Part shown: piece by piece, positions 9,706 through 21,444 of the stretch
Layout of the letters: the number at the start of each line of letters is the position of its first letter
Numbering within the stretch: position 1 is the first letter of the stretch
Assembly: GCA_009760855.2 (NCBI GenBank)
Contig: WPIO01000016.1
Span: 2,992,001 to 3,056,000, forward strand
Reading direction: 5' to 3'
Source: Cristatella mucedo
Lineage: Eukaryota; Bryozoa; Phylactolaemata; Cristatellidae
Length of the DNA stretch: 64,000 nt
Translations under genes and position numbers: made by a program
The notes under the pieces: generated by a model
Database searches by the model: none
Told to the model about the DNA's origin: nothing
The model's input: only the letters and a program-made list of their open reading frames with translations

Positions 9706-12274
9706 AGTATCCCTATTACTAAAAGTAGAGTAGCCGTCACAATTTTTGCCAGCAGTCAGAAAAGAAAATATTCCCGATTACCGGGCTTAGCTATGCCGCG
9801 TCTGAAGCCTTTTTCAGCCAGCCTTGCCGCACGCCTTTAGCGGCCTCTGCAAAGAGACCTAAGCGGGCAAGGTTGACAAGGTTGACTCTTAGATTTATCT
9901 GGCTAAGGCTCAGTTCTATCGGTACAGCAACTCTTTGATGAGTAAGGAGCCGTTTCCTTTAACTGCTCTGATCGCTGAGCGAAATGTTGACGGCTATGAT
10001 CGGGTGGGGGGTTGATGATCGCGTGGGGGGGCGTTAGGCCGGCTCACGAACACTCAGGAGTGGCCTCGGCGGCCGCAACGGTCCAATTGACTTGTCTCGT
10101 CATACTTTGAAAAATTCAAGCAAAACTGATCGGTGGCAGAAGCAAGAATACTTTGGTATGCGTTGTGGTTTCCAACAGCAATCAGCTGCGACCATTCCTT
10201 TAAGGCCGGAAACACTTGTTCAGCCCAAAATCCGATGCCCGCCCACATCCACAAAGACTCAGAAACTAACAGAAAACAGTTTTCAACTTGAAAGCGCCAT
10301 GACCCGGAAAACGCATGGGAACTGAGGATGTTTCGCTACTTTGAAGAGCAGTAGTAGTGCGGGCGGTTTAGTAGCCCCTGCAGTAGTCCAGGGTGTTCTG
10401 CCTGACTCGCTCATTCTTACGGGGGGGTTAATTCACATAGTGTTTGTGACCATGGTGATTTACTATCATGCTATTGTGGTTGATGCACGTGTGTATGATT
10501 TTGAATTCGACATAACGTGAAAGCGTATTTTTGTGGCTGTAAGTGTTTAATTTGACTCAGCGTGTTTGTAATGTTTGTGAGTGCACGTGAGGGTTCACAT
10601 GTGCATTAGAGCTAGAGTGTGTGCATGATTTTATATACTGTCAATCATCTTCAAAAGCGATATATATATATATATATATATATAAAGATTTATTTTGTAA
10701 TAATTTTCTTTTCCTTGGGATATGGATCATCCGTCAAACGCAGATGAAGCCTGTCCGTGTCTTTAATGTAGGCACATCGAACTGTTCCCGTCCTAAGATT
10801 TATTTGACAAACGAAGCATTTCAAGCGCATGCACAGCAACATGCACAGCAATGCGCCCGAAATTAAAGTGGTTCTCACCAGTTGATCAGGCACCATAAAG
10901 TGCATATGGCATGACCATTAAACTTTGAGCATATAGCAGTGTGCTTTTTCGTAATGAACGTGCACTTTTTGATCAAAGGTAGAAAGACAGTAGACAATAA
11001 AAAAAATGCGATGTGCACCTCCATGTGAGAGTATCGGACGGAAATGGGCACACTTTTTGCGTTCGAGCATATCTTATCAAGGTTACAGCATGCAATATAA
11101 AAGATAATTGTTTGTTTGTGTAGGGGATGGGAGCATACATTTCTCTCGGGGCTCCTAAATGCTCCTGAATGCAATGCATTCAAAAGCGAATAAGTACAGT
11201 GTAGATTTGCTAAGGCAATCGTGCATACATACAATCAGTCCCAAAACCATACAGAATGGCTACAGTTCATGTGGCTGCTACTTGATTTGGGTAGCATTAT
11301 GATTTTTAAGCCATGCGAATAAAATTGATAGACCCCTTTTGAAAATACTAATGGCAACCCAAAAACAGAAATATCTGACGCGTCGAGCGTTAAATGTGAT
11401 TTTGACCAAACATTATTCGGTATGAACTCCAGTAGTTAAGCTTGTTTCACAGAGCGTGAATTTAAAACTAAATGGTCGGCAAGTGATGTAGGCTGAACAC
11501 CCTTCCTCTGGCAACTGTCGATATAGTTTCGTCTTAGTGCTATGGGGTTAAGATAGCGTGGCTTTTTTGTCCAGCCGCATAATCGCAGCGGGTTACGATA
11601 AGTGCAGCCCACCCAGCCACATTTAGACACTGGCATCCGTGCAGGCAATCCTGCTGAAGGGTTTACTTTATATGCAAGCGGTCGAAAACGGCATAATAAT
11701 CCGGGCCCTGAAAGCCTGATATGCTGAAGATAGGAGAGTATCTACTATCATTTTCATCACAACAAATCTCGTCCCGGACGAGCAAGTTGGCTATGGCCCA
11801 GCCTAGAACTAATGATGCTGTCAATGAGAGGGACTGCCTTGAACCATGTTATAATTATGCAACACAATTGGCGTACCGAGCAGATTCTGGTGCTGGCTTG
11901 AACAGCCACAACGGCAGACACACTTAAACACAGACACTCAAACGCAAACACACACACAGACACAACAAAACACGAAGAGCTTCAGGTTCATGCGACGCGG
12001 CCGATGGATAGCGTAGCCTGTTAGAGCAGCCGATCTCGGTTGCTAAACACAGTAGTTTGCAGTGACTCTAGAAGTATTAAGCACCGCTGACTGTTGTACT
12101 ATGGACCTGTTTCTTTGGCAAATGAGGTGGAAACTTATATGGGCTGGTAACGTTCGCTGGTAAAGTCGGCAGACGCTATTTTTGTTGAATTCGGTCTCAT
12201 CTCTATGCCTAAGCTTGAAGGACCGTTGGCATCAAACGCTTTGGTTCTGCAGGTTCTTAGATTAGGAAATTACT

Positions 12275-13920
12275 TCCAGAAATCTTACCCTACGTAGATT
12301 TACGTGGCCCTACTCACATCATGAATCGCAGACTCAACCAGAGCTTCTCATACAACAGCACTTTGTCATCACCAATTATTACCGAATCCTGCTTATCTGA
12401 CCACATGCAGATCTTATTCATACTACAGTGTGTGCCCACCTCTTTCTTTGAAATAACCTGTGAATCGCGAAAACCTCAAGACCCTTGACGATGATGCTCT
12501 CCGTGCGAGAATATCTGCTTTGCTTCTGCAGCTAAGTCGTCCCTCCGATCTGTCATCATTAGTAGCTACAACACGAAACTAGCTGACACGAATGACGAGT
12601 TTTCACCTCTGACTAAGCGCACTGCGTGTCCTCGCCCAGAACGGTCTACAGTTTAATAAAGACATTAAACTAGCCAGGTGTACTAAGCGAAAGCTTGAAA
12701 AACATGCAAAAATCAGGACTGGCTATCCGTCGGCAGGCATATGCAAACTACTGTAGGTCGTACCAATCGATCCTAGCAAAGACCGAGTCTAGCTTCTATA
12801 GAAACATTGTTGAATCACAGATGCACAATTCATCAAATCAAAAAACGCTGATGTCGACGATCAACCTTCTCCTCAACCGCTTCCAGATTATCTCCTTACC
12901 AGATGATCCTTGTGATTATCTAGCCGATCGCCCCTCTCGATTCTTTGTGCAGAAGAGAGAAAACATCAGGAAGTCCCTGCGACGACAGCAACCCCTTAGA
13001 ATGCTGTTCCCCGATTCCTGGCTGCTCCTCAATGTCTACATTTAAGCAGGTCACTAGTGATCTCGTCCCAACGTTCATATCCCAATCAAAGAAGACCACC
13101 AGTCCTCTGGACCCTATTCCCACTGTTCTGCTCCTACGTTGCATTGATCTGCTGCTGCCATGCATAACTAACATCATTACGATTTCATTAGCCTCAGGTC
13201 ATGTCCTAGCGACTTTCAAAAAGCCTTTAGTCAGACCACTTCTCAAGAAAGTGACACTAGACCGAGAGAACTTGAGAAACTACCCCCAAGTCTCCCTTCT
13301 ACCTTTCCTATCAAAGATACTGGGACAAGTCGTGGTGGACCAGCTTACCTCTTATATTGAAACTTCAAACCTTGCTGTAAGTCTCTGTCTGGCTTTAGAG
13401 CTAATGACTGCTCAGAGTCAGCATTGCTTAGGGTGTACGACGAACTACTCAGGAATTCAGGCATAGGTAGAGTATCTCTGCTTGTTTTGCTAGATCTTTC
13501 GGCAGCTTGTGATGCTATTTATCACAAAGTTCTTCTAGAGCGCTTCTCATCTTGCCTGGGTATCACTGGCACTGCTCTGCAATGGTTCAGGTCCTATCTC
13601 AGTAGCAGACTCCCGTGTATTGACGTGAAAGTACAAAGATCATCCGAGGTACCTCTTAAATATGGGGTACCTCATGGCTCAGTGCTAGGTCCGGTTCTTT
13701 TCACGGTTTGTACTCTCCCTCTCACCGATGTGATTACAAAGCACAGTCTAGGCTTTCACTGCTTTGCAAATGACACTCAGTTGTATTTTTGCTTTTATCC
13801 CTCCCAGCCTTCGAGCACATCGAATTCTCTCAACTCACTTGCTGCATGTATTGATGACATCCGCACATGGATGGCATCAAATTTTCTAAAACTAAATGAT
13901 GATAAAATTAACTTGCTATT
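12275..13920 (+). repeat. LINE-A copy: endonuclease end through reverse transcriptase
   Basis: Frameshifted relic. In order on the plus strand: linker coding (SFYRNIVESQMHNSSNQKT), the RT N-terminal part (SPLDPIPTVLL, LVRPLLKKVTL, VSLLPFLSKIL), then LLDLSAACDAIYHKVLLERF, ALQWFRSYLSSRL, GVPHGSVLGPVLF and the active-site region FANDTQLYF. The usual catalytic Asp-Asp is Asn-Asp here and stops break the frame, so it cannot be active. It ends where the tail of LINE-B copy B3 begins. It resembles the CR1/L2 group. Confidence 0.88.
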
Positions 13921-13924
13921 TAAT

Positions 13925-16900
13925 GTAATTTAATATAATTTAATATAATGTAATGCAATGTAATATCATGTAATATAATGTATCTCCGTCTGTAACCCCA
14001 CAAAGTCATAAAGACTATGTGGGTGTTAAGCAGGAGAGTTTTTTATAGTGCACTCACAGCCTAGCGGCTTTCGGTACGCATTCGGTAGCCAACAGACTTT
14101 GTCTCACGCAAAGAGAAAGTGGGAAGCATAGCAGAGTCAGGAGATCGGTTGAGGTTGTGAGTAGCATAGAATTAGCAGCTCAGGACTGCTGAAAAGGATG
14201 TGCCGTAGTCGGCAGTAGGAGAGTAGTTGTCGTTGCGTAAGAATTGTGGAAGCAAGTTCCATAGTCTAGGAACTGCAGAGCTAAAGCTTATGTCGCCAAC
14301 TGCCTTTAAGCGGAGAAATGGGACAGCTAATTTATTATTCACTCAGGACCTGAGGGCGCAAACGGACTGAAACGGATGCAGCAGTTCAGCTAGGTACGAA
14401 GGAGCCAAGCCGTGGCCGGCCTTGTGGGTCAGCTTACGAACTTTGCTCTGTACCCTTAGCTCAACCGGCAACCATCCTAGCTCTTTCAGCAAAGAAGACA
14501 CGTGCTAAAACCGCTGGGCTTGAAGACTAGACTTGCAGCCATATTCATAGTCCGCTGCAGTGGCATAATAGCTTTCATTGGCAGCCAAGCCAAAAGGGAA
14601 TTACAATTATCAAGCCGAGACAGAACTAAAGAGCTAGTTAAATTTTTTACAAGCCACTGTGGGAGACAGCTTCTAATCTTGGATAGGGATCGGACGTGAC
14701 GGTTAGCTGTAGAAGCAGTCTTCTGAATGAAGCTTTTGAAATTGAGGCAGCTGTCGAACACGACACCTAGATTACGAGCACGTGGTGAAAGTCGCACAAT
14801 AGCATCACCTATTAGAACAGCAAAGCCTTTTAATCCAGCCACACGCTTAGGGTGTCCTATGAGCAGCAGTTCGGTTTTATCATCATTTAATGTCAGGAAG
14901 TTTTCCGACATCCAAGATCGAACATCGGCGAGGCAAGTATTCAGTTTCTCAGTTGCTGCATTAGATTCCAACGGTTTGAATGACAAATACAACTGAGTAT
15001 CATCAGCATAGAAGTGATATCCCATTCCATGGGCCTTAATGACTTTTCCCACAGGTTTTGTATAAATGAAGAACAGCAAGGGGCCGAGTATGGACCCTTG
15101 AGTGACTCCATAGATGACCCTTCTCGTGTCTGAGACCAGACCCCCACACGGCACGGATTGAACACGACTAGACAAGTACGATTTAAATAACGCAAGTGCT
15201 TCGTCTGTTAGGCCGATCGTTGTTCTCAATCGTTCAAGCAGAACTTCGTGATCAATGGTGTCGAAGGTAGCAGAGAGATCTGGCAGAGCTAGGGCAGTGA
15301 CACTCCCGTCGTCGTTGCCACGTAGAATGTCATTGTTAACACGGATGAAAGCAGTTTCGGTAGAGTGCTGCCTCTTGAACCCTGATTGAAATGTTTCTGA
15401 AATTCTATTATTCTTTCAATATGTTCAACCAACTACTTAGCAACAATTTTTTCAAGAATATTTGATAAGAACGGAAGAAGGGAAACTGGACGATATTTTG
15501 CTAGGACCTCTGTGTCTAATCCAGGCTTTTAAAGAATAGGTCTAATGATTGCCGATTTAAAGGACTTGGGGGCAACCCCTCTTCCCAAAGAAGCGATAGA
15601 AATCTTGGTTATGGCAGGGCCAAGTTGGCCTGGTAGTGAAGACCACAGAGATGGTGGTATAGGGTCTTTAGGAGACGAGCTATTTTTGCTAGACCTTATT
15701 AAGGCAGCCACATCGCCTGCAGAAACATCGGAGAACCTTTTAAGGAAGGTCACAGGTTGAGTAACGGCGATTGATTTAGTCGGAGGAGGCTTAATGGAGG
15801 CACGAATGTGCACAATTTTTTTCAGTAAAGAAGGTTGAAAACCTTTCGACTGAGCCCTTAATATCTAGGGAGTCAGACCTCTCAGCATTTACCGGTAAAT
15901 GCTTTACTGTCTTATAAATTTGTTTAGGGTCCGACTGGGAGGAATTCAGATTTCTAATGAACATAGAAGCCCTGGTTTTATTAAGCTTTCGGGTGTAAAC
16001 TTAAAGGATGTCTTTAAAATTGACTAGATCTGCCTCAGACCTCAATTTCTTGAAACGACGTTCTAGCCTGCGCTTAACCCGGCCCATCTTGAGGAGTTTT
16101 TTTTTAAATTGAAAGGAATCTTCACGACTTTGAACATGGATAGAGCGAACAGGAGCATGCTTGTCAAGAGCACTCCTGGGTGTCATGTTCATCGCATCAG
16201 TGAGGGTATAGAGGCTGCCGGTCAAGTCTGAATGTAGATCAAGAAGATCTGCATCACAAACAGATTTCAAAAACTTGTCCATGTCAATGCTGTGTAAGTT
16301 ACGTCGTTTGGCAAATTCGACATTGCCCTGTACGTACGAGGAAGCAGGAACAGTAAACGAGACCGAAAAATGATCTGAGAGGGTCAGTGGGCACACCACA
16401 AGGTCAGTGGGGAGGACATCCTTAGGTATCACGAGATCTAGTATATGGCAAACGACGTGGTTATTATCATTAACCTGTTGGGCCAAACCAAAATTCTCCA
16501 GACAGTCAAGAAATGAGCCGACATAGCTGTTGCTAGGGTTGTCAACGTGAATATTGAAGTCTCCTACAATCAGTAACGGCATGTCACACACACAAATATT
16601 TTAGTGAAGAACTCTGAAGACTCCTCTATAAACAAGTTTAGACAGCCAGAAGGAGGCCGGTATATCACAACAGTGAGAGGCATTGTCTTTGATGAAGACC
16701 TGATAGCAACCGATTCAAACGATGGCCCATGCGAGAAACTGCCCATTCTATAGCCAAACGATTCGTGACCAACAATTGAAACCCAGCCACCAACCTTTTC
16801 AGAACGCATGGACTGATTTTCTAACTATCCAACTAAGATTCGGTTTCATTCTGGTGCTCACGTGTTCAGTATATCTATTTTGAAACTGCAGTGCGATGGT

Positions 16901-16965
16901 CGGCATGCAGCGAGTCAAAGATAGAAATGAACCTAAGAGTTTCAAGGCATTTTCAGTGTAAACGC
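13925..16965 (-). mobile_element. Long LINE-B copy (B3), non-LTR retrotransposon relic
   Basis: Read on the minus strand. An endonuclease region (16809-16001) has IYRPPSGC, LLIVGDFNIHVDNP and LTLSDHFSVSFTV. A linker follows, then RT (15813-14486) with SPKDPIPPSLW, GVTQGSILGPLLFF and an intact FYADDTQLYLSF active site, then thumb and C-terminal blocks (VPRLWNLLPQF), and the 3' tail at about 13980 followed by (TAATG)n-type repeats to 13925. Frameshifts and stops split the endonuclease, linker and RT, so it is dead. The 5' end is uncertain; no ORF1 is seen. It lies directly against LINE-A sequence on both sides. Confidence 0.85.
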
Positions 16966-16989
16966 GTACGAAATATCAAAACCAACTTT

Positions 16990-19065
16990 CCATCGATAGG
17001 CACAGGAGGAATTCTGTAGATCGTACCAATCGATCATCGAAAAGACCGAGTCTAGCTTCTAGGAATAGCATTGTTGAATCGCAAATACGAATCCAACAAT
17101 GGTTATATCTACGATATGCCAACTCCTTAACCTCTCTTGGATTAGCCCCTTACCTATTCATCATTTTTATTGTCTAGATGATTGCTTCTCTAGCTTCTCT
17201 GTCATACATGCTGACAATATCTAGGAGTCAATCTTTAGGGTGGCAGCTTTTCTCGTGGAATGTCGTCCCTCTACTACATGCAGCACTTAATGCATCCATT
17301 TGAGGTGGCCGCTATTGACCTTGTCTTGGAGTTCTATCCAAATCAGTGAAGATAACTAGTCCTCTTGACCTTATTTCCACTGTCCTGCTTCTACGGTGCA
17401 TAGATCTGCGGCTGCATGCATATTTAACATCACTAATATGTCATTAGCCTTAAGTCACGCCCCAGCACCTTTCAAAAGGCTCTAGTCAGGCCTTTACTCA
17501 AGAATGCAATACAATACCAAGAGAACTTAAGCAACTTCCGCCGGGTTTCCCTTCTACCGTTCCTATCAAAGGCACTGGAAAGAATCGTGTCAGATAAGCT
17601 GAACTCATCTATTGAAACTTTGAACCTTGCTAGTAAGTTCCAGTCTGGTTTGACAGCTAATCCCCACAGAGTCAGCATTGCTTCGGTTTCATACCAATCA
17701 AATTGGGAATACAGACTTAGTTTGAGTCTCTCTGCTTTTTTGCTCGATGTTTCGGCAGCTTTTGACACTTTGGATCACCGAGCCTTTTTTAGCGCCTCCC
17801 GTAGCACCTGCGCATCACCAGTATTAAGTTGCAGTACTTCAGGTCCAATTTCAACGGGAGAGTCCAGATTATCGATGCGGATGACGAAGATCTTCTCAGA
17901 AATCACTGAAGTATGAGTAGGATAGCACGGAGTTCTGTGCTTGGTCTCCTTTTTTCACGGTTAATATTCTTCCACTTGCCGATATGATTTCTAATCACAA
18001 ATCTAGGCTTACACTTCCATGCAGATAGCACTCAGCTCTTTGTTTTCTTGATCGCTACCAGCCCTACACAAAGTCAATTCCTGCGCTGCATGTATTGGTA
18101 TCATCCACACATGGACGGCGGTAAACTTTCCTAAATTGAATAAAAACCATCGTACTAGTTGAAAAAAACATCTTAGTAGTTAGGAGCAAACTAACGATTA
18201 TTCTGAATACAAAACCAATCACTCAGTATTAATACTCTGTCAGCATATATGCTGTTGAATCTAGGCAAAGTATTGGTGTCATGTTTAAAAGTTACATTTG
18301 TGATATCCCGTTTAAAATTTGGGTTTTTCTAGACAGGGATAGTATATCTAAATTGGTCCATGAGTTATGAGATCCCGTATCGACTTCTGCGACTAACTGC
18401 TTGCTGGCCCAACGGACTATGCAGTCAGAAGCATACAGCTAGTATAAAACTCAGTAGCTAGGCTTGTCTAAGCTAGGCGCAGCAAATGGAACATCACACT
18501 ACCTGTCGCCGACCTGAACTGGCGATGCAGAAACTTCAAGGTTTTGTCACTCACTGTCCATTTTGTCACTCACTGTCCCTTTCATGTCCCTTAATTCTTT
18601 TTCTCCAGCCTTCCTATCAAATCTACTCCCCACAAGGCTAGGCATCGTACCACCAGGTTTTTAGAATATAAAAGTTTCCGATACCCTGTTCTCAGTTCAA
18701 ATACTTTGGAGACCGTGCCTTTACTTCGTATGCTCCCAAAGCCACTCACTTCTGACTAACGTCACGACATCTCCTGACTTAACCGCATTAAAAAATTAAA
18801 CAAAAGACGTATCTATTGGTCACGGCTATCACTGGATCCATGTGATTTGTTCTTTATGTGCTTATGCATGCTGTCACTGAGCATATTGCCAATAATTATT
18901 TTCGCATGCTGACCCTGTCATGTCGCCACTAACCATGTTATGCTCACAGTCACTGAGCATGCTATTACCAACAATTCAGTCATGCCTTCTTTGCATCAGA
19001 TGCGAATTTCCTATAAATAGACTGTCTTCACTCAGGGCGCTATAACAAACGTTCTATTATTATTA
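16990..19065 (+). repeat. LINE-A copy, degenerate, with 3' end
   Basis: It starts at TGTAGATCGTACCAATCGATC, also present in the 12275 copy at about 12750, and runs through decayed RT (LLDVSAAFDTLDH) and C-terminal coding to a tail near 19035 (CTCAGGGCGC) followed by (ATT)n. There are many frame breaks. Confidence 0.75.
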
Positions 19066-19107
19066 TTACTATTAATGTTATATTTAGCGGAGGCAGAAAT
19101 GCGAGAG

Positions 19108-19415
19108 CTAGCAGAGTGTTGTAAATTAACGTTGAGCCCATTCTTACGATTAGCCATTGAACCAGGATCACGTGATGGCAAAGCTAGTTTTATAGGATAT
19201 TTTTATCCTTCCTTTGCGTTAAATGCGAAGTTCCTAGATTCATATTGCTCTCTCTCAAGGCTCCAAACCAAATGATCTAGTATTGCTATTATTGTATCTA
19301 GCAGGGAAATAAATTTAAGTATTAGCAAAGTGGCGTAAACTAACGTTGAGTCAATTCTTGTGATTAGATGTTGAACCAGGATCACGTTATGGCATAGCTA
19401 GTTTTATAGGATATT
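19108..19415 (+). repeat. Two copies of a 94-bp segment
   Basis: 19108-19201 and 19321-19415 are alike along their length, sharing TAACGTTGAG, TTGAACCAGGATCACGT and AGCTAGTTTTATAGGATATT. They lie about 213 bp apart and end 46 bp before the CUB2 exon. I do not recognise the family. Confidence 0.8.
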
Positions 19416-19460
19416 GGTAAGTTATTGAGAAGTGAATGCAAATGTTACGTCGTTATTTAG

Positions 19461-19677
19461 GTTGTAGCTCGTCGATGATCGTGACAGCTGTCAGTGCAAC
19501 GACCTTCGTGTCACCGAATTATAAGGGATCGACGCCGCCGGGACTGTATTGCCTATGGAATCTGAGCTCTCCGACTACACAAATGATGAATGTATATATT
19601 GATTACAGTATCTCAACAGGGTTGCTCCTAGGAGTCTATTCAGGAAGCACAGTGGATTTTAGAAACCTTTTGATCCG
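19461..19677 (+). CDS. CUB domain 2, first-half exon
   Basis: After GTTATTTAG the exon has a two-base start, 71 codons and a CG end before GTAATC. The translation begins (G)CSSSMIV, then FVSPNYKGST and YCLWNLSS, then the MMNVYIDYS strand and LLGVYSGSTVDF before LLIR. SPNY, Cys-x-Trp and YSG are all classic CUB marks. Cys1 and Cys2 are kept and Cys3 is absent. The acceptor has only a short pyrimidine tract, but the phase fits both neighbours. It joins the next exon across a 77-bp intron. Confidence 0.85.
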
Positions 19678-19754
19678 GTAATCAGAGAATCGTTCCGCAT
19701 GGATGCATGCGATTCTTTAGTAAATGTCGAAAAAGCATATTTTTATCCCCACAG

Positions 19755-19873
19755 AATCAACTCTTCGCAGGTCGGCAATTTCAACGTTCGCGTAGGACCA
19801 GGAGCAATTATTTTGTTTACGACGTCGTCTGTCAATACCAATTCATGGTTCTCGGCAACGGTCAACACGATCG
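19755..19873 (+). CDS. CUB domain 2, second-half exon
   Basis: After TTATCCCCACAG, one base completes Arg (CG|A), then 39 codons and a final G before GTAAAT. The translation has INSSQVGNFNVRVG, AIILFTTSSVN and WFSATVNTI, the closing CUB strands. Cys4 is missing, replaced in the INSS stretch, in step with the missing Cys3. The next exon follows after a 99-bp intron, so CUB2 and CUB3 are tightly linked. Confidence 0.85.
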
Positions 19874-19972
19874 GTAAATTTCGGTTTTTAGAGACGGAGA
19901 CGAGCTTTTGCGGCGGCTTTCAGCTTATGAGGTGTCGCGAATGCTACCTTATTATACTTGATGCATCTCTAG

Positions 19973-20204
19973 GGTGCAGCTATACACTCATCGGAAATGG
20001 CACGATATACCCTTATGTGGGAGGAGGCAGACCTCAGGCAGCCGGTCTGAATTGCCGATGGAGGTTACAAGTTTCATCGAGCTTGCTCTACCTGAAGCTC
20101 GTTGGGCTATTCAAGTCGCCCCAATACGGCGCCTGTGTGAACGGCACGGGGGAGAGTGTGACGGTGTATGACAGCGACAGTGCGACTGCGAATACCCTTT
20201 GGTC
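19973..20204 (+). CDS. CUB domain 3, first-half exon
   Basis: It begins after GCATCTCTAG with GG TGC, has 76 codons and ends TGG TC|GTAAGT. The translation runs (G)CSYTLIGNGT, then LNCRWRLQV, SSLLYLKLVGL and GACVNGTGESVTVYDSDS. Cys1, Cys2 and Cys3 are present. The usual SP.YP segment is weak (IYPYVGGGRPQ). Its 3' end and the start of the following intron are partly duplicated at 20545-20685. Confidence 0.82.
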
Positions 20205-20424
20205 GTAAGTTTTTTTGTCTTTCGACTGATGAGGTTCAGTTTTAGAAAGTGTTTCGACGAATTGATTGTTTTGCATTGATATTGGTGGTCAGCACGTATA
20301 CTCCCACTTTGTTTAGCGTGAAAAGAAGTACATTCACGGGAAAGCTCAGTCTGTATACGCCTTAAATATGCAATTTTCAGGACTAACATGCTTCTTTGAA
20401 CATTTATTGGTTGAATTCTTGGGC

Positions 20425-20515
20425 GGCGTATTCAGGATATAGATAAGGAAATGTAAAGCACCTAGAAAGAGATTGAGTTCTCTGGGGGCGCTTTATCAAG
20501 TGTGTTATTATTATA
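20425..20515 (+). repeat. LINE-A 3' tail
   Basis: AAATGTAAAGCACCTAGAAA, then GATTGAGTTCTCTGGGGGCG and CTTTATCAAGTGTG followed by (TTA)n. It is a heavily 5'-truncated LINE-A insertion and sits between the two copies of the CUB3 exon end. Confidence 0.9.
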
Positions 20516-20544
20516 AAAAAGTGAGTAGCACTTGATCTTGTGGA

Positions 20545-20685
20545 GGGCACTGGGGAGAGTGTGACTGCGTATGACAGTGACAGTACGACTACGAATAGCC
20601 TGTGGTCGTAAGTTATTCGTCTTTCGACCGACGAAGATTAGTTTGAGAAATTGTTTCGACGAACTAATTGTTTTGTATGTGTAAT
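20545..20685 (+). pseudogene. Partial duplicate of the CUB3 exon end and donor
   Basis: It repeats the last 60 or so bases of the exon ending at 20204 and about 70 bases of the following intron, including TGTGGTC|GTAAGT. The coding frame is still open (ESVTAYDSDSTTTNSLW), differing from the original at a few sites. No convincing acceptor precedes it, so it is read as a relic rather than an exon. Confidence 0.85.
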
Positions 20686-21415
20686 CGGTAGGCTGGAGCC
20701 AAAGAATTAAGAGACCTAAAAGTGAGCAACAAAAGCATGAAGGCGATCCGTTGCTGGACTGGTTGCCAGTGCAGGTCCGCAAGAATTGGTGTGGCATCTG
20801 AGATGCTTACGACTGACAAGCCGCTGCAGAGTTTTGCACCAGCTGTGAACGTCTGATTGCACCGCCGATAGGCCAGATAGCAGTGAGTTACAGACGTCAC
20901 GACCGGATGTCTCAAAGGGGTGAACCAACCTAGATTTGGTATCCTTATCTAAGCAAGCCCAAATTTTAGCAGTGTTGTGTAGCTGAAAGTAGGCAGAATT
21001 GATTTTGGCTCTGATGAGGTCGTCTAACGAGAGGTCACTTCAGAACAAAACACCTTGATTTCGTGCAGATTCATCAGAAGATATGCTGGCTCAGCGAGTT
21101 TTGAGCGATAGCCTTTTTAATTTCTGAATTGCACTTGCTTTGCCCATAGCTAATTAGTTGGTTTTTATCATCATTCAATTACGAAAGTCTGCAGCCCTCC
21201 ATGTGCAGATGTCATCAATACATGCAGCAAGGGAGTTGATAGAATTCGACGTGCTCGAGGGCTGGGAGGGATCGAAGCAAAGGTACAACTGAGAATCATC
21301 TGCATAAAAGTGAAAGCCTGTATTTTGCTTGGCAACCGCATCTGCAAGTAAGAAATTAAAGACTCGATAATGCTTGCGTGTGCAGTTTTCTGAAAAATAA
21401 GCAAAATTAAAATTT
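20685..21415 (-). repeat. LINE-A copy, RT to C-terminal region
   Basis: The minus strand carries TGFHFYADDSQLYLCFDPSQ (RT active site intact), SINSLAACIDDI, then the thumb region and an LHWQPVQQRIAFM block near 20740. Internal stops and deletions make it inactive. Both ends are truncated and no 3' tail is present. Confidence 0.85.
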
Positions 21416-21444
21416 AATTCATGGAAAACAAGTAAAGCGTTCCA

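Larger units (their letters stand above)
4307..19460 (+). other. Large intron between CUB1 and CUB2
   Basis: 15.2 kb. The left part (to about 8.2 kb) is GC-rich and holds a 122-bp minisatellite (4960-5330) and a SINE (6061-6205); the rest of 4307-8200 has nothing I recognise. Two LINE-B fragments flank a long GA microsatellite (8205-9705). 9706-12270 has no recognised element except a short TA run at 10660-10685 and an A/C-rich patch near 11920-11965. Then LINE-A (12275-13920), a long LINE-B (13925-16965) and LINE-A again (16990-19065). A duplicated 94-bp segment precedes the CUB2 exon. Confidence 0.75.

Noticed and set aside
12000-12060. tRNA-like patch (CCTGTTAGAGCAGCCGATCTC)
   Set aside because: No B box at the right distance and no foldable acceptor stem.
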